In this document: one piece after another, positions 1 through 12,223 of the stretch | Position numbering within the stretch: position 1 is the first letter of the stretch | Layout of the letters: each line of letters begins with the position of its first letter | Assembly (NCBI RefSeq): GCF_036884655.1 | Contig: NC_088330.1 | Coordinates: forward strand, 29,335,501 to 29,399,500 | Source of the DNA: Musa acuminata AAA Group | Lineage: Eukaryota > Streptophyta > Magnoliopsida > Zingiberales > Musaceae | Direction: 5' to 3' | Length of the DNA stretch: 64,000 nt | The notes under the pieces: generated by a model | What the model saw: only the letters and a program-made list of their open reading frames with translations | Database searches by the model: none | Told to the model about the DNA's origin: nothing | Made by a program: the position numbers and the translations under genes

Positions 1-2880
1 TCAGCACAAATTACTTTCTAGTTTCTCTCTTCCTATTTCTAAATCGCATAGTTCTATAATGCATTATGATGCATATCTTAGTAATAAAAGTCATCGATAA
101 CCATTTGGCCCATCTTCCATTTCCACCTCTAAACCATTTGAAATTATTTATACAGATGTTTGGGGCCCTGCCCCAATCCTATATTTTGATAAATTCATAT
201 TTTATGTCATTTTTATAGATCACTTCACTAAATACACATGATTATATCCTCTTCATCATAAATCTGACGTTTCGATCGTCTTTCTCACTTTTTGAAAGTT
301 AGTCGAAAACTACTTTCAGTCTACCATCAAAATGGTTTACTCTAATGGTGGTGGTGAATATCAAGCCCTGGCGTCTTATCTCTCAGCTTGTGATATCCAA
401 CACCTCAAGTCTCCCCCGCATACTCCTCAACTTGTTGGCTCCGTCGAACGCAAACATCAGTATATAGTAGAAACTGGGCTCACACTTCTCCATCAGGCTT
501 CCATGCCTTCAAACTTTTGGATGGCAACCTTTCATACTGCCGTCTACCTTATTAATAGAATGCCTATGCTAGTCCTATAATACCAATCCCCCTTTGACTC
601 ACTATTTCACAAACCCTCAAACCTTCGTAAACTCAAAGTATTTGGTTATCTATGTTATCCATGGTTGCGTCCCTATGCCTCTCATAAGTTAACATCATGA
701 TCTAATCCTTGCGTTTTTATAGGTTACTCTCTTGAACATAATGCTTTTTGCTACTATAATCTCCATACTCACAAAATTTTTATATCGCATCACGTTATTT
801 TTGTTGAGTCTGTCTTTTCTTTTCACAACCATACCTCTCCTACTATGCAGACCACTTCATTAACCATTTCTCATTGGGGTATACCTCCGATCCAATCGGA
901 CAAGCCTCCCATGACATCGTCCAGTTCTTCCTCTCATGATCCACACTATTCCACTCCTCCGGTTTAGCATTTGCCCATTCCTACTCCACTTCTCTCTTCT
1001 CCGACTATTGGGGTACTTGGTTCAGGATCACAATTGTTATCTTTACCTCCTTCTTGGTCAAGTGACCCTGACGTACCGCCACCTAACCCAGCCTGTGTCA
1101 ATGACTCTCAACTACTTCTTCCAACAACATAGCCTCACGGTCTCGTAGTCTCCAACCATCCTATGACCATACACTCTAAGAGTGGTATTTTCAAACATCG
1201 TCATGTCCTTGATCTTCATGCTATCGTAGATTCCTCATCCATCACCGTTGAACCCACCACCTTCACTCAAGCTCAAAAATCTCTGCATTGACGTACCGCC
1301 ATGTGTGAGGAATATAATGCCCTCCTCCATAACTCAACATGAGATCTAGTATCCTTTCATCATGTACAAAACATCATCGGGTGTAAGTGGGTTTTTTGAG
1401 TTAAGCGGAACCCCGATGGCTTTATTGCCCGATATAAGGCATACCTCATCACCAAAGGGTTTCATCAATAACCTGGAGTTAATTTCACTGAGACATTTAG
1501 TCTTCTTGTTAAGCCCACTACAATCAGACTTATCCTGAGTCTCGCCACCACTAAGGGCTGACAATTACGCTAATTGGATGTTAATAATGTCTTTTCACAA
1601 GGGAATCTAATTGAAGATATTTTTATGCAACAACCTCCCAGTTTCACTCATCCTTAGTATCCAAGGCATGTCTGCAAACTTCGAAAAACTATTTATGGAC
1701 TTCGTCAAGCTCCAAGAGCTTAGTACACTGAACTTGGCTCTTTTTTTACTTCAGTTGACTATCTCAACTCTAAATTTGATTCCTTGTTATTTTTTAGACA
1801 ATACTATAGCGATAAAATATATATTTTGGTCTATGTGGATGATATCATTATCATAGGCAACAACCCCGTAGAAATCCAAGCATTCATCAAACAGTTGGCA
1901 AATCGATTCTCACTCAAAGATCTAGGACCCCTGAACTACTTTCTGTGTGTAGAGGCCACATTCACATCTTCCGATCTCTTTCTGTCACAAAGAAAGTACA
2001 TTCAAGATTTATTATCCAAAACAAACATGTAGGATGCAAATGTGGTTATAACTCCTCTATCTGCCAGTGGCTCTCTCAAATTATCTGATGGAAGTCCTAC
2101 TACGAAAACCACTCAATATCGACAAGTCGTTGGTTCCCTATAGTACTTAGCTCTCACCCGTCCCGACATCTCATTTGTAGTTAACAAATTATCACAGTTT
2201 ATGTAGAGGTCGTCTACTATGCATTGGTTTGCAATCAAACGAGTCCAATGATATCTTAAAGGGGCTCTCAATCATGGTGTCTTTCTTCGTAAATACTCTC
2301 CACTTCAGCTTCATGCCTTTATCGATGCTGATTGGGCAAGCAACTTTGATGATCGAACATCCACATCGTGGTATATTATCTTCCTTGGCACTAATTCAAT
2401 CAATTGGAGTTCTAAGAAGTAAAAGACAGTTACACAGTCTACAACTGAAGCTGAATATCGTGCCATCGCCATTGCTACTGTAGAACTCAATTGAGTCACA
2501 AATCTGCTCAAAGAACTAAACATTAACTCTACTCCTACAATATATTATGACAATGTTGGAGCTACCTATTTGTGCGCTAATTCGGTGTTCCACTCCTGTA
2601 TGAAACATATTGTTATCGACTTCCATTTTGTGCGAGATCAAGTTATCCGCTGTCAACTATGAGTTTCTTATGTCCATTCGGTTGATCAGTTAGTCGAGTC
2701 ACTCACAAAGCCTCTCGCTCGTCACTTTTTGCATTACATCGGTCCAAGATTGGCATCTTTGATAGGAGCACATCTTGCGGGGGCATGATAGCAGATAAGA
2801 TTTCCTCAACTACATGTGGATATCTATTTATTCTGTTGAGGGAAATCCTCTAATCTGTTGAGGAAAATCTTCCGTCAACA
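1..2880 (+). mobile_element. Ty1/copia (Ale-like) retrotransposon remnant, 3' part
   Basis: This is the downstream part of a copia polyprotein, broken by many stops and cut by the window's left edge. The integrase core is readable at about 1-640, with the HTPQLVGSVERKH motif near 415-455. Reverse transcriptase runs from about 1,375 to 2,032, and the YVDD catalytic box is at about 1,832. RNase H covers about 2,100-2,760. The order IN-RT-RH on one strand is diagnostic of copia. A purine-rich tract (CTTGCGGGGGCA) at about 2,774-2,785 precedes the 3' LTR. The same family recurs almost colinearly at 19,069-23,814, which allows the domains to be placed. The short LTR (about 150 bp) and the RT sequence suggest the Ale/Retrofit lineage. 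The element is non-functional. Confidence 0.9.
2786..2880 (+). repeat. 3' LTR of the Ale-like copia remnant (truncated)
   Basis: It starts TGATAGCAGATAAGATTTCC directly after the polypurine tract and aligns with the LTR at 23,668-23,814. The match fades after GAGGAAAATCTTCC. The TATA-box half of the LTR (ACTGTATAAATAGG in the other copy) is missing. The sequence then runs straight into a Sirevirus LTR in opposite orientation. Confidence 0.75.
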
Positions 2881-2881
2881 G

Positions 2882-3711
2882 TGCCACCTTGGGTCACTGT
2901 TTGGGCCTTTTTACTTGCCCCAACACAATCTTTACATGGGCCCAGCTGACCCCTAATTGGGTTGGCCCAATTCCAATCTCAATTATGTGCTAACTACGAA
3001 TTCTAAGGCATACGCTAAGCTAAATAAGTCCGATAAGTCAAGGTTTTTTCCAGCGAGTTTCCGGCGATCTTCCGACGATCTCTCGGCAATGTTCTAGCGG
3101 ACTCCTGATAAGCTCTTGGACTTCACGTCGATCTTCTTGGAGAGTTTCGACGAGCTTCTTTGGCAAGCTCTTGGACTTCTCGATCAGTTCCGGCAAAACT
3201 TCGATGAACGTTCGGACTTCCGACGAACTCTCGAACTCCCAACGAAATTGCGTTCTTGACTCCAAGACTTCATTTTGCTTTATGCCTTGCTATCGTAGTT
3301 AATCCTGCACACATAAAACATACTTCGATCTAGACAATTATTACTAAGCATAAATCATGTTGTTTGGTATGTCATTGGTCTATTGATGCTTCATCTGATT
3401 CTTCGGCGCATCGTCTTCTCTTGTGGCCTATTGCCCAATTGGTCAGTTGACCTTCGCAACTCCAATATTCTTAATGTAATATCTGCTCTTCTTGGCCCGA
3501 TGCCCGAAACCATGGCCCGAAGGCTTCTGTCGATACGTCGATCGATCTTCCGGTGTGACGTCCGATCTTCTGACATGTTTTTCTCCGGCCCAACATGATT
3601 CTTCCTGCTTTAATTGTCTCTCCTTGATCGAAGCATCATACGTCACTCAAAATACAAATCAAATCATAAACACTTATCAATTAGTTTCATCATCAAAATC
3701 TAATATTCAAC
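2882..3711 (-). repeat. Sirevirus-type LTR, minus orientation
   Basis: Read on the minus strand, this begins GTTGAATATTAGATTTTGAT, the usual start of Sirevirus (Maximus-like) LTRs. A long GC-richer segment follows with recurring GATCG, CCGGAA and CCAAGAGCTT motifs and GGGCCCA/TTGGGCC stretches. A second, diverged member of this LTR class is the solo LTR at 29,312-30,673. No Sirevirus polypurine tract lies next to the start at 3,711, so the LTR is not attached to its own internal region. The short open frames inside it are not genes. Confidence 0.65.
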
Positions 3712-4880
3712 AAGTAAGAATAAAAGTGAGTCTAGGAAAGATACAATCATATGCTATGAGTACAAAATACTATGACACTTTAAAAATGAGTATTTACAAT
3801 TAAAAAAGAAGTCAACAAAAACGAAAGTATTCTTAACTGGGTTAAAAGTGGAAGAGCAAATAAATGAAGAAGAAGTGACAAATTATGTCTTAATGGCTTT
3901 CGATAATGAGGTATTTGAGTCTCCCAAAACTTTCTTATCGTAAGAAGAATTACTTAAAGCATTTCATGATTTATATGATGAACTAAAAAAAAAATGATAA
4001 GAAATATAATTCACTGAAAAGGGATCATGCATTACTTACTAATGAATTTAATAAATTAAAAATTATGCATAACAAATATATATTAACATCTTGTACTCTT
4101 TGCTCTAAATGTAAAAATTTAAAATAATCTAATATTGAACTTAAAAAAGAGTTATTTCAAAAATCAAATACTTTAAAAATATAAAAACCTAATTATCATT
4201 AATGAGATATTAGAACATTACTCAGGAGAATCAATTAATAGTAATAATATAATAGATACTCTTAAAAAGGAAAAAAATGTTTCTACGATAAATATTAGAA
4301 AATTTTAAATTTGAAAATAAATCATTTGATATGATTCTTGTTAAACAAGATTATATATTAAAAAAAATATTAGTTTCACAAATAGTAGTACATATAAAAA
4401 ACTAACTAAATTTGTAAAATGACCACACTTAAATATAATTTTTGGAAAAAATTTAATCATTATGCTTACACATGCTCTTCTAAGAAATATAATCATAAAT
4501 TAGTTAAGATTCCTAAAGGAATCATGAATGATTTAAAACCAAAAGACAAAATAGATAGATGTAAGCACGAAAGACCCAGAATTAAATGAGTACTTAAAAC
4601 AAATCACTCTTTCGTATATCTCTAAACAAAAACTAAAAGCAAAAGATGATATCTTAATAGTGGATACTTAAAACACATAATTGAAGATCTTATAAATTTC
4701 TTAAAACTCATTAATTGAGATGAAAAATATATTACCTTAAAAAATAATAATGAATAAAAAATCATTAATATTAAAAATATTAATAACAAATTGAATCTCT
4801 TGATTGATGATATATTTTTTATAGATAATTTAAAACATAACTTAATAAGTATTAGTATAAGAAAAATAATATTAAATTTA
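3712..4880 (+). mobile_element. Sirevirus gag-protease fragment
   Basis: Plus-strand frames give a decayed Sirevirus gag. It includes the segment NYVLMAFDNEV near 3,880-3,915, a DELHDAF-like helix region and a cysteine pair of the CSKCKNLK type near 4,105. A protease-like segment follows at about 4,655-4,850, ending in FFIDNLKHNLISIS, the conserved stretch after the copia protease. The protease motif DSG is altered to NSG and there are many stops and frameshifts. The 5' end abuts an LTR of opposite orientation, and the 3' end passes into the 3' flank of the WEB-family gene. This is a dead fragment. Confidence 0.75.
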
Positions 4881-5373
4881 AATCTGATGCCACCTCAACA
4901 GATAGGACATCTTTTCGAAAGTCTACCAATCAAAACCATTATACCATGGTTTTCTCTACTCGAGCATCTTTGAGCTTTTGTCTAAGGGGGTTAGAGGGCA
5001 CGGACCTTTAGGCTCCTTTGGAGACAACCATCCTTTGTCTGATATATCACTTCAATACAACTATAGAGAGTTCACTGACCTGTAAGCTTCAGTTGCATGT
5101 AGGTTTTTTTTCCTTTTGAGGCTTTCTGCAACTTTACTGACCATTCAGTAATATCAAATGAATCAGTATTTAGGACGATAGTAGCTAGACAACACCCAGA
5201 AAAGTGATATGCGTGTAGCAACATTGAAACTGGAACATGAAACTAGAGTTCAGAAACAACCATAGAGCCAAACCTTCAGAACTATACATAAGCAAAACCC
5301 CTGCACATGCTCTCAGGCCTAAAACACATCGTCAGATCATACAACAAGAGAAGCTAGTAAAGATAGTATCAGA
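4881..5373 (-). other. 3' flank and probable 3' UTR of the WEB-family gene
   Basis: No coding frame is visible. The part nearest the stop codon (about 5,000-5,373) is of normal base composition and probably forms the 3' UTR of the minus-strand gene. The exact polyadenylation site cannot be read from the sequence. Confidence 0.4.
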
Positions 5374-8027
5374 TCAGACAGGCTTCTCGCCTGGGAGATA
5401 AGATGGGGAGCCACCATCAACCTGGCTCTTCTTCCTATGGAATATGCCACTGAGGTTTGGCAGAAGTGCCTTTTTTGAAACCGTTGATCTAACAACCTTC
5501 CGATTCTCTTCATTCTTCTCTGCGGTTTTCACACTCTGGACCATGGGTCTTGGCGGCAATGCTTCTGTTGACATTTGTGTCTCGGCCAGTATCCTTGAGG
5601 CAGTCTCAGCAGCCCTCTTCTGTTCCTTCTCCCGCCACCTCCTCATCTCTCCTTCAACAGCTTTCTTAGCAGCCTCGGCCATTTCAGCCCTCTTCAGTGC
5701 CTCCTCCGTTGCTGTCTCCATATCCTCCATCTCCTTCCGAGCTGCCTCAAGTTTCTTGATTGCCTCATTCTCACTGGCCCTCACAGCCTCTACCTGAGCT
5801 ATGGCAGCAGCAACCTTCATCTCTGTCAGCTTCTCAGACTCCACAACCTTTCGGGTCAGTGACTCGTATTCTTCTTTTGAGATTGTTATGTTGGCCCCAG
5901 ACTCAGAAGTTGATGCACGAGCAACATTTGCTTTCTCAAAAAGTTCCTTGGTAAGTTCAAGGGCTCTTGCCTCTGCTGCTTTTGCTTCCTCTGCATCCTT
6001 CAAAGCAACCTGCAACTTTTTCTCTGCTTCATCTAAGGTGGTTCGGGCTGCCTCTGCTTCACCTCTTAGCTCTTCAGCACTTTTCTTCATTTCTTCTGCT
6101 TCCTGCAATGCGTTCTGAGATTCAGATGATAGCTGATGAAGGGCTGACACTAGATCATCAGATGCTGAAGTTGCCTTGGATTCTGCAACTATGGCTGCCT
6201 CAAGCTCAGCTTTGCATTTCTGAAGTTTGACGTGAAGGTTACTGACAACAGATTCAGTTTCTGCATCCTTCTCTTTGAGCTCTGTGTGCTCTTTCTTTAC
6301 AGCTTCTAACTCAAGCTTCAGGGACTCGACCAAACTCCTGAGCGAACTCTCTTCTTCAGCAAGTTTCTGCAGCATCTCTTTAGCACCATCAAGCTCAGCA
6401 GTCACTGTTGTAACAAACTCCACATCTGAAGTCTGGGCATCTTCTATTTCCTTCTGCACGGCTCCAATCTTAGCAGTTGTCTCTGCCAGCTTGGCCTCAA
6501 GGTTCTTATGAACTTCAGGATCAAACTCTTTCTTCAAAGAAGCCAATTTCTTTTCAGTATCTTCTAGAGCTTGTTTGTAAGACTGTTTGGCAGCATCTTT
6601 CTCGGTGCGAATCTTTGATTCTTCTTGACGGGCTTGATCAGTGGCAAGCTTCACATGCATAAGTGATTCCTGAGCAGCTGAAATCTCCTCCGACAGCTGT
6701 GCGACCTTCTCAGTGTTGCCATCATGTAGCTGCTTTGCTTCAGCTTCCTGCTCGATGGCAGTGAGCTTTGACTCCATTGATATCTCAAAATCCTTCTTGA
6801 TCCTTCTAAGTTCCTGTTTTGCAGCATCAAGCTCCGTGATGGCAACTGCATACTGCTCCCTTGCATTGTCAAATTCCTGTTCCCAGACACCACCCTGACG
6901 AGTATTTTCAACAGAGCTCACATCTTCAAGTTTCTTTGTTTGAGTCTCTGCAGCTTCAGTAGCTTTTAGAGCCAATTCCTTCAACTCATTTATAGAATTC
7001 AGTTTGTTGGTCAGTTCCTCAACAGTTCTTTTAGCCCACTCTAACTCACCAAGTGCTTGGATCCTAGTTGTTTCAGCATTAGTAAGCTGTTCCTTGTACT
7101 TGTTAAGCTCCTTTTTAGCCAAGTGAAGCTGTGTCTCCTTAGCTAAAGCCCTCTGTTAAAAGAGAGAGAAGTTTGGAGCATATGCTTTGTGATATAATTG
7201 ATTGATCAAAGTGCAGAAAACAGACTAGCACTGACCCATATGAAACCAATATAAAAAGCAAAAACAACTTATTTATGTTGAACATACAAAAAATGAAATG
7301 ACCAATAGAGCACTTCATAACACATTAAATTATGACTCAATGAGGGAATCCAATTGCCGCACTTTCTTAATCCATAAATCAGGTACTTTTAAATTCATGA
7401 CACTGAAAATGTATTATTTTTTTAAGAAATATTGAACCACATATTAAGTGTCCTGAGATAAAAGCCAAAAGCTATTGAATAGAAGTTTTTGCAGGTCCAT
7501 TACATGAAAAGAAATCAACAGTTATGATATAACCCCCTATAGATGATGTAGATTTCTTGCATATGTTTGGACAGGATCCCAAAAAGAAATATAGAACAAC
7601 TACATTATTATTTCCATGGGTAATTGTTTGCTTTAAATGAAGAAGTAGCAAGCCAACATCATTCCTTGTATCTATAATTTGGAGTCTCTCTCTAAATAGC
7701 ACATCTTTAGATCACTCAGACAGTAATGAAAATGAAGAGACGACAAAGTCTCCAAATCCTACATCTTAAATTCAAAATAAAATGAACAGACAATAAAGTT
7801 GTTCTAGATAAAATTATTTTTAATCAGAATTCATAGACAGAGAGTGGAACATATACCTCAATGGGTGGAGGCTTTGGCTTTCTCACAGTAGCTCTGTCAG
7901 ATGTAAATGCTACCTCACCAAAAAGGCTGACAGCAGCTTTAACAGATTCAAAAGGCGCTCTTGTGTCTATCTCTGCTTTGGGTGTTTTGGGTGAATCCAC
8001 AGAATTTTGTTGTGTGTTTGTGCCCAT
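5374..8027 (-). CDS. WEB-family (DUF827) coiled-coil protein, At5g55860-like
   Basis: There are two coding exons: 8,027-7,857 (57 codons, start MGTNTQQNSVDSPK) and 7,152-5,374 (592 codons plus stop), joined in phase 0 with donor IE|gtatat and acceptor ttaacag|AGG. The 649-residue protein matches the length I recall for Arabidopsis At5g55860. The N-terminal WEB signature IDTRAPFESVKAAVSLFGE is at residues 20-38. An almost continuous coiled coil rich in E, K, A and L covers about 58-590. Near residue 620 is LLPNLSGIFHRKK, and the protein ends GGSPSYLPGEKPV. Family members related to WEB1/PMI2 act in blue-light chloroplast photorelocation through coiled-coil partners. The role of this subgroup is inferred from that relationship. 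No stops or frameshifts were seen. Confidence 0.95.
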
Positions 8028-8870
8028 GATGCTTCTCTGAACTATGTCAGCCTACAAAAGAAAATTAGAAACAGTTTGCTTTTATGAACTCATAAAGGAC
8101 TCAAAATTTTGTCAACTTCAGTATCCAACTGAAATAAGAAATTACATAAATACTAAATAATTCAAATGGCTAGATTTGAACAGAAAAAATCTTGTCAAAT
8201 AGCTTGAGCATATTCAATGATTCACATTAATGCAACTAATACAAAGTTCACCTCAGTACAAAATTGACATAATTTTTGAAATGATAGGATATGTGGGGCC
8301 AATAATAATTACTTCATTTATGGTACAAGAGTTGAAAAAGATACCAACACATTAACCAACTGACCTGAATGGAAAGGATTAAATCAGTAAAGTATAAGTA
8401 TTTAAACAATGATGTTAATAGAGAAAAAATTCATTTTAAAAGGAGCAAAACATAAAAAAAAAGCCACCAAACCTTAAACTTTGACCAACTCTTGGAATAA
8501 ACTCGATGATGTATATCAGATATTTCAGCAATTAACTGATTAAATATTTCTCTATCTGGATATTTGTCAGACTCTAGATGACTACAATTCAGTCTGTTGG
8601 AACATTCAACCCTAGACATCCTATTCCCAAGATCTAACTACACAAATCATCATTTGATTCATGTTCATACTCATTTAAACAAATCTCGAACTTTCTCATT
8701 CAAGAGTACTAAAGCCAAATAAAGAAAAGAGACTGAGTTCCAGTGGACTGAAAACTGAAAAGCAAGCTTCACCACTTCGGTTCAACTTTCAGTCAATTAT
8801 CTTTATCTTCTAGGATTTTCAAAGTACTTCAAACGTTTTTTAGTTACTCAATAACAAGGTTTGTAATTTT

Positions 8871-8936
8871 ACCGGCATTTCGAGCTCAGCTCGATATGGT
8901 ATGAGCATACTGAGTGGTATGCTCTGACGTACCGAT

Positions 8937-8988
<52 letters not shown>

Positions 8989-9437
8989 TAAAAAAGTTAC
9001 AAAATAAATAAAAAGGGTGACGTCGTCTCGTTTCTTCTCCTCACGAAGCCTCGGTGACGTCGCCGAGGCTTCTTCTCCCCGCACGGATGAGAAGAAGTCG
9101 CCGACGATGTTGAGGCCTCATCGCCTCAGACGAGGAGAAGGTGACATCTCATCTGCGGCGTCCGACGAGGGAGGGCAGCAACAGATCAGGATCGTTGAGG
9201 GAGAGCGGCACCGGATCTCTAAGTTCTCCCTTTTCTTCTCCCTCTTCTTCTCCCTCGGCTAATACCGCCCGATAGCGGGCAGCAACGGTCGAAATCGATC
9301 GTTACCAAAAGATTTCAAGCGGTAACGGGGCGGAAACAGCCCCGATTGACAGTACCGCCCAATAGCAGGCGGTTCGCGTACCGGTCTATTGGCGGACCGG
9401 TACGTATCGTCCGATACGGGCGGTATCATTCGAAATT
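8871..9437. repeat. GC-rich non-autonomous repeat with GTACCGG inverted motifs
   Basis: An island of CpG-rich sequence sits within an AT-rich intron. Both ends carry ATTTCGA, as CGGCATTTCGAGCT on the left and, inverted, TATCATTCGAAAT on the right. Near the right end are several GTACCGG/CCGGTACG palindromic motifs and TACCGCCC/GGGCGGTA pairs. The centre is built from GAGGAGAAG-like stretches. There is no coding capacity. The base composition and end structure suggest an inserted non-autonomous DNA element or LTR derivative. I cannot name the family. Confidence 0.4.
8939..8987. repeat. (TA)n microsatellite
   Basis: An uninterrupted TA dinucleotide run of about 24 units lies inside the GC-rich repeat described above. 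It is probably length-polymorphic. Confidence 0.95.
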
Positions 9438-11374
9438 AAAATCTTTGCTCAATAGTATGAAAAAGCTTAAGAACCTACAAAAATAAAATCATATACAAGA
9501 ATGAATTGGTAAGTTCAAGATAATATGAACCAATAACAATTGATCTTCAATGAATCTCCACAACAACAAAGCATTTTTCTAAGATCTGTTAATTGTTTAC
9601 AACAATGATCTGGATATTTAAAGAAAACCTATGTGTTTAACAATCCAGAAAAACAACATTATTTACAATACTACTAAAATGCACATGAATTTTAGTTAGC
9701 ACAAGATACAAACATATACAGCTACAGCCCAACTGAAGTTCAAAAATTAATATTGAGATGGAAGATAAACTATACCCTGAAATGTAGAAAACACTCTGAG
9801 ACACAAACTTCATTATTCACAGTCTTAGGAAATTGTTTCCACTGAACTGGCAGTATAGTACAAAAATGGACATCAAGATTTGTCAAAATTCCATAAACAG
9901 CATTTCCGTGCATATTTCCATCATTTTGGAAGGCTATTATAGAGCTATCACCACTTACAAACAAACATGGATGTCAATGAAAGCAATAAGCTCACTGGAT
10001 GTCAACAAAGAAGCTATAAACTATATATCAACGTCTGGAACTATCTTATCACAGTGTCTATCTAATTTAAAAGAGTGTTATAAGTGATCACAAAACTACG
10101 TGAAGATAAACAAAGTTCCAATGATAATATCCATTTGGTAATGTTGAAAAGCAGAGAAGGATGTTTTTGCAGAAGTTTTTAGTGAAGTAGCACCCGTATC
10201 TTTATGGCCATGTAAAATACCATGACCCTTGATCACCTCGCCTTAAAGAATGATATTGAGAACATTCCCGTTCAGTTTAGTTCTTTCAAGTAATCAGACA
10301 TTACATTTTTTCTATCTGCCCTTTATAAAGATCTTGACACCAGCTCATGAATGGCATAAAACCCAAATTCTACAGATTTTTATGTTCTTTCCTAAGAAAA
10401 TAGGAATTTGACTTCTCAATAATGCCAGCAGCCACAGGAGAGGGGAAAGGCTTCTAAATTTGGTAGAGATAACACAAAACTAAAAATCAATGCAACAAAT
10501 AGTCAAGAATATTAAATAGATCTTAAAAGATTTTTGTCATAGTTCTTCATAGCAAAACGGATAAGAACAAAAACTATTCTGGACAACACATAAATCCAAT
10601 TTGAAAAAGGATTTTACCAATATAACAACCAATGGTACAGTCAACTGTCTCCATCCTCGATTAGTACATAATAATATCCTAACATGTAAATTGTTGCTCT
10701 CTTGCCGGTTAAGAAAATAGGAAAGCTCTCCCTCTTAGTTCATGCAGTTATTAACCATCGCAAAGCGACCATCAAACAGGATCAACAGAATTTTATTGGA
10801 AACAATTTTTATATGCGACGCAAGAGAACTTTGAGATCTCGTGCCTTCACAAAAACGATCAGATTATTCGATCCCTAACTTTTCAATAAGTGCCATCATA
10901 AAGATTCATTTCATAGAAAAGAGCAACCAATTTGATAAAGTGCGACTCGATTACAGCCTCTTTTACGTATAAATGACATCAACAATTTTTTTCCATCGAA
11001 TTGAAGACGCCAATCAATTTCCAGACAAAAAAGCCGCTTAGCACTAGAAAGAGGCAAGAGGAGCAATAAAAGCACCAGGATCACAGAGAAGAGTCTCGGA
11101 TTAAGGTTCCAGTCAAGGAACAAAACAAGGCTTGAAGAAAAAGGGGGAGATGATGATTAGAGAACAGACCTCGAATGGAAATCGGCTGCAAATTTCCGAC
11201 GAGGGTTCAAGGACACGAGATAGACGGACGGGAGCGTCGGCGAGAGATCGAAGATGTGGAGACGCAGAGGACAGAGAAAGGAGGCGGCTCCGGCGACGGA
11301 AGAGAAGAAGCCGGCCGCTTCGAAGGCCGTGCGCGTCGTCGGAGGGAGCAGGAGGGACGGATCGATGAGAGAGA

Positions 11375-11500
11375 GGGAGAGAGACTTAAAAGGGGGGGAG
11401 GAGGAAAAGCGAGACCAGGGGTAAAGCGGACTCGTCGGAATGCGCGTCAGAGTTTAATCCCAAAAAATAGTCACCGATGCGGTGTTCCAGCCGAGGCACC
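11375..11500 (-). promoter_or_regulatory. Candidate core promoter of the WEB gene
   Basis: On the minus strand a CT-rich tract (CTCTCTCCCTCTCTCTC) at about 11,366-11,388 resembles the Y-patch of plant core promoters. A T-rich, TATA-like stretch lies about 80 bp upstream, near 11,465. The region is CpG-rich. No exact start site can be called. Confidence 0.3.
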
Positions 11501-11793
11501 ATCGAGTAAAGGCTTATTAGTTGGTTGGGCAAAACTAGGGGTCCTGTCATCAATGACCAATGGGAATGATTCTATTCTTGCTGGAGTCCTCTCCGAGCAG
11601 GCAAACCCGGAGATAATAATAAAAAACATTTAAAAAGTGCGCGTGTTGGGATAAATTTCAAGTGGTAAAATGTTGAAAGTTGGACTTCTTTTGCGTCTCG
11701 CGGCGGCTTCGTCGTTTTTTTTTTTTTGTTTTTGCTTAAATATCGTGATAGAAGTATCACTATATACTTACTTAATTTGGACGGACTAATTAA

Positions 11794-12164
11794 GGCTCTA
11801 TTAGTATCATGATTTTTATATTTAAAAATTAATATTAAATTTTATAAAATTTATAAAATAAATAATATTATTTATCCTGATGTTATCAACTATATTAATA
11901 AAAATTATATAATTTTAAAAATTTTTATTTCTAATCTGTTAGATATTTAAATTATTTTTTATCGATAAAATAATTAAAAATAAAAATTATTAAATTTATT
12001 TTTTTCTCAAAACTTTCACGTGATCCAATGTCACATGTGTGTTTTCGTTAATACAGTTAACCATATCAGGACAAATAAAATTATTTATTTTATTTTTTAA
12101 AATTATAGAAAATCTAATATAAGTTTTTTAGATATAAGAACTATGATGCTAATAAGATCTAAGT
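11794..12164. mobile_element. MITE-like unit A with terminal inverted repeats
   Basis: The left end CTCTATTAGTATCATGATTT matches the reverse complement of the right end (ATCTTATTAGCATCATAGTTC), and the match continues inward for about 30 bp. The interior is strongly AT-rich and itself partly self-complementary, with CACGTG and CACATGTG in the middle. It has no coding capacity. It is short, AT-rich and inverted-ended, and is repeated nearby as unit B. Confidence 0.55.
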
Positions 12165-12223
12165 ATATGAACTAATATATAATTAGGCTCTCAGGTCGGG
12201 TTAATTATATATTATCTTATATA

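Larger units (their letters stand above)
8028..11400 (-). other. 5' leader of the WEB gene with a probable long 5' UTR intron
   Basis: On the minus strand a strong acceptor (TTTTCTTTTGTAG|G) ends at 8,052, leaving 24 bases of leader (8,051-8,028) before the ATG. A plausible donor, ATTCGAG|gtctgtt, lies at 11,170. Upstream of it is a GC-rich, CT-tract-bearing segment (11,171 to about 11,400) that would be a non-coding first exon. The intervening 3.1 kb has no coding sequence. It holds a TA microsatellite, a GC-rich repeat (8,871-9,437) and AT-rich DNA from 9,438 to 11,170. The intron is an inference and needs transcript data. Confidence 0.4.

Noticed and set aside
3038..3646. Minus-strand open frames (67-75 codons) as small genes
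   Set aside because: They lie wholly inside a Sirevirus LTR, have no conserved domain and fall in repetitive GATCG/CCAAGAGC sequence.
5444..6898. Several plus-strand open frames of 60-117 codons across the WEB gene
   Set aside because: They are antisense to a long, well-supported coiled-coil exon. Their Ser/Leu/Ala-rich composition is what antisense of a Glu/Lys/Ala coiled coil gives.
11132..11633. Arg/Glu-rich plus-strand frames of 78 and 152 codons
   Set aside because: The region is the CpG-rich promoter/leader of the minus-strand WEB gene. The frames have low complexity and no splice or domain support.
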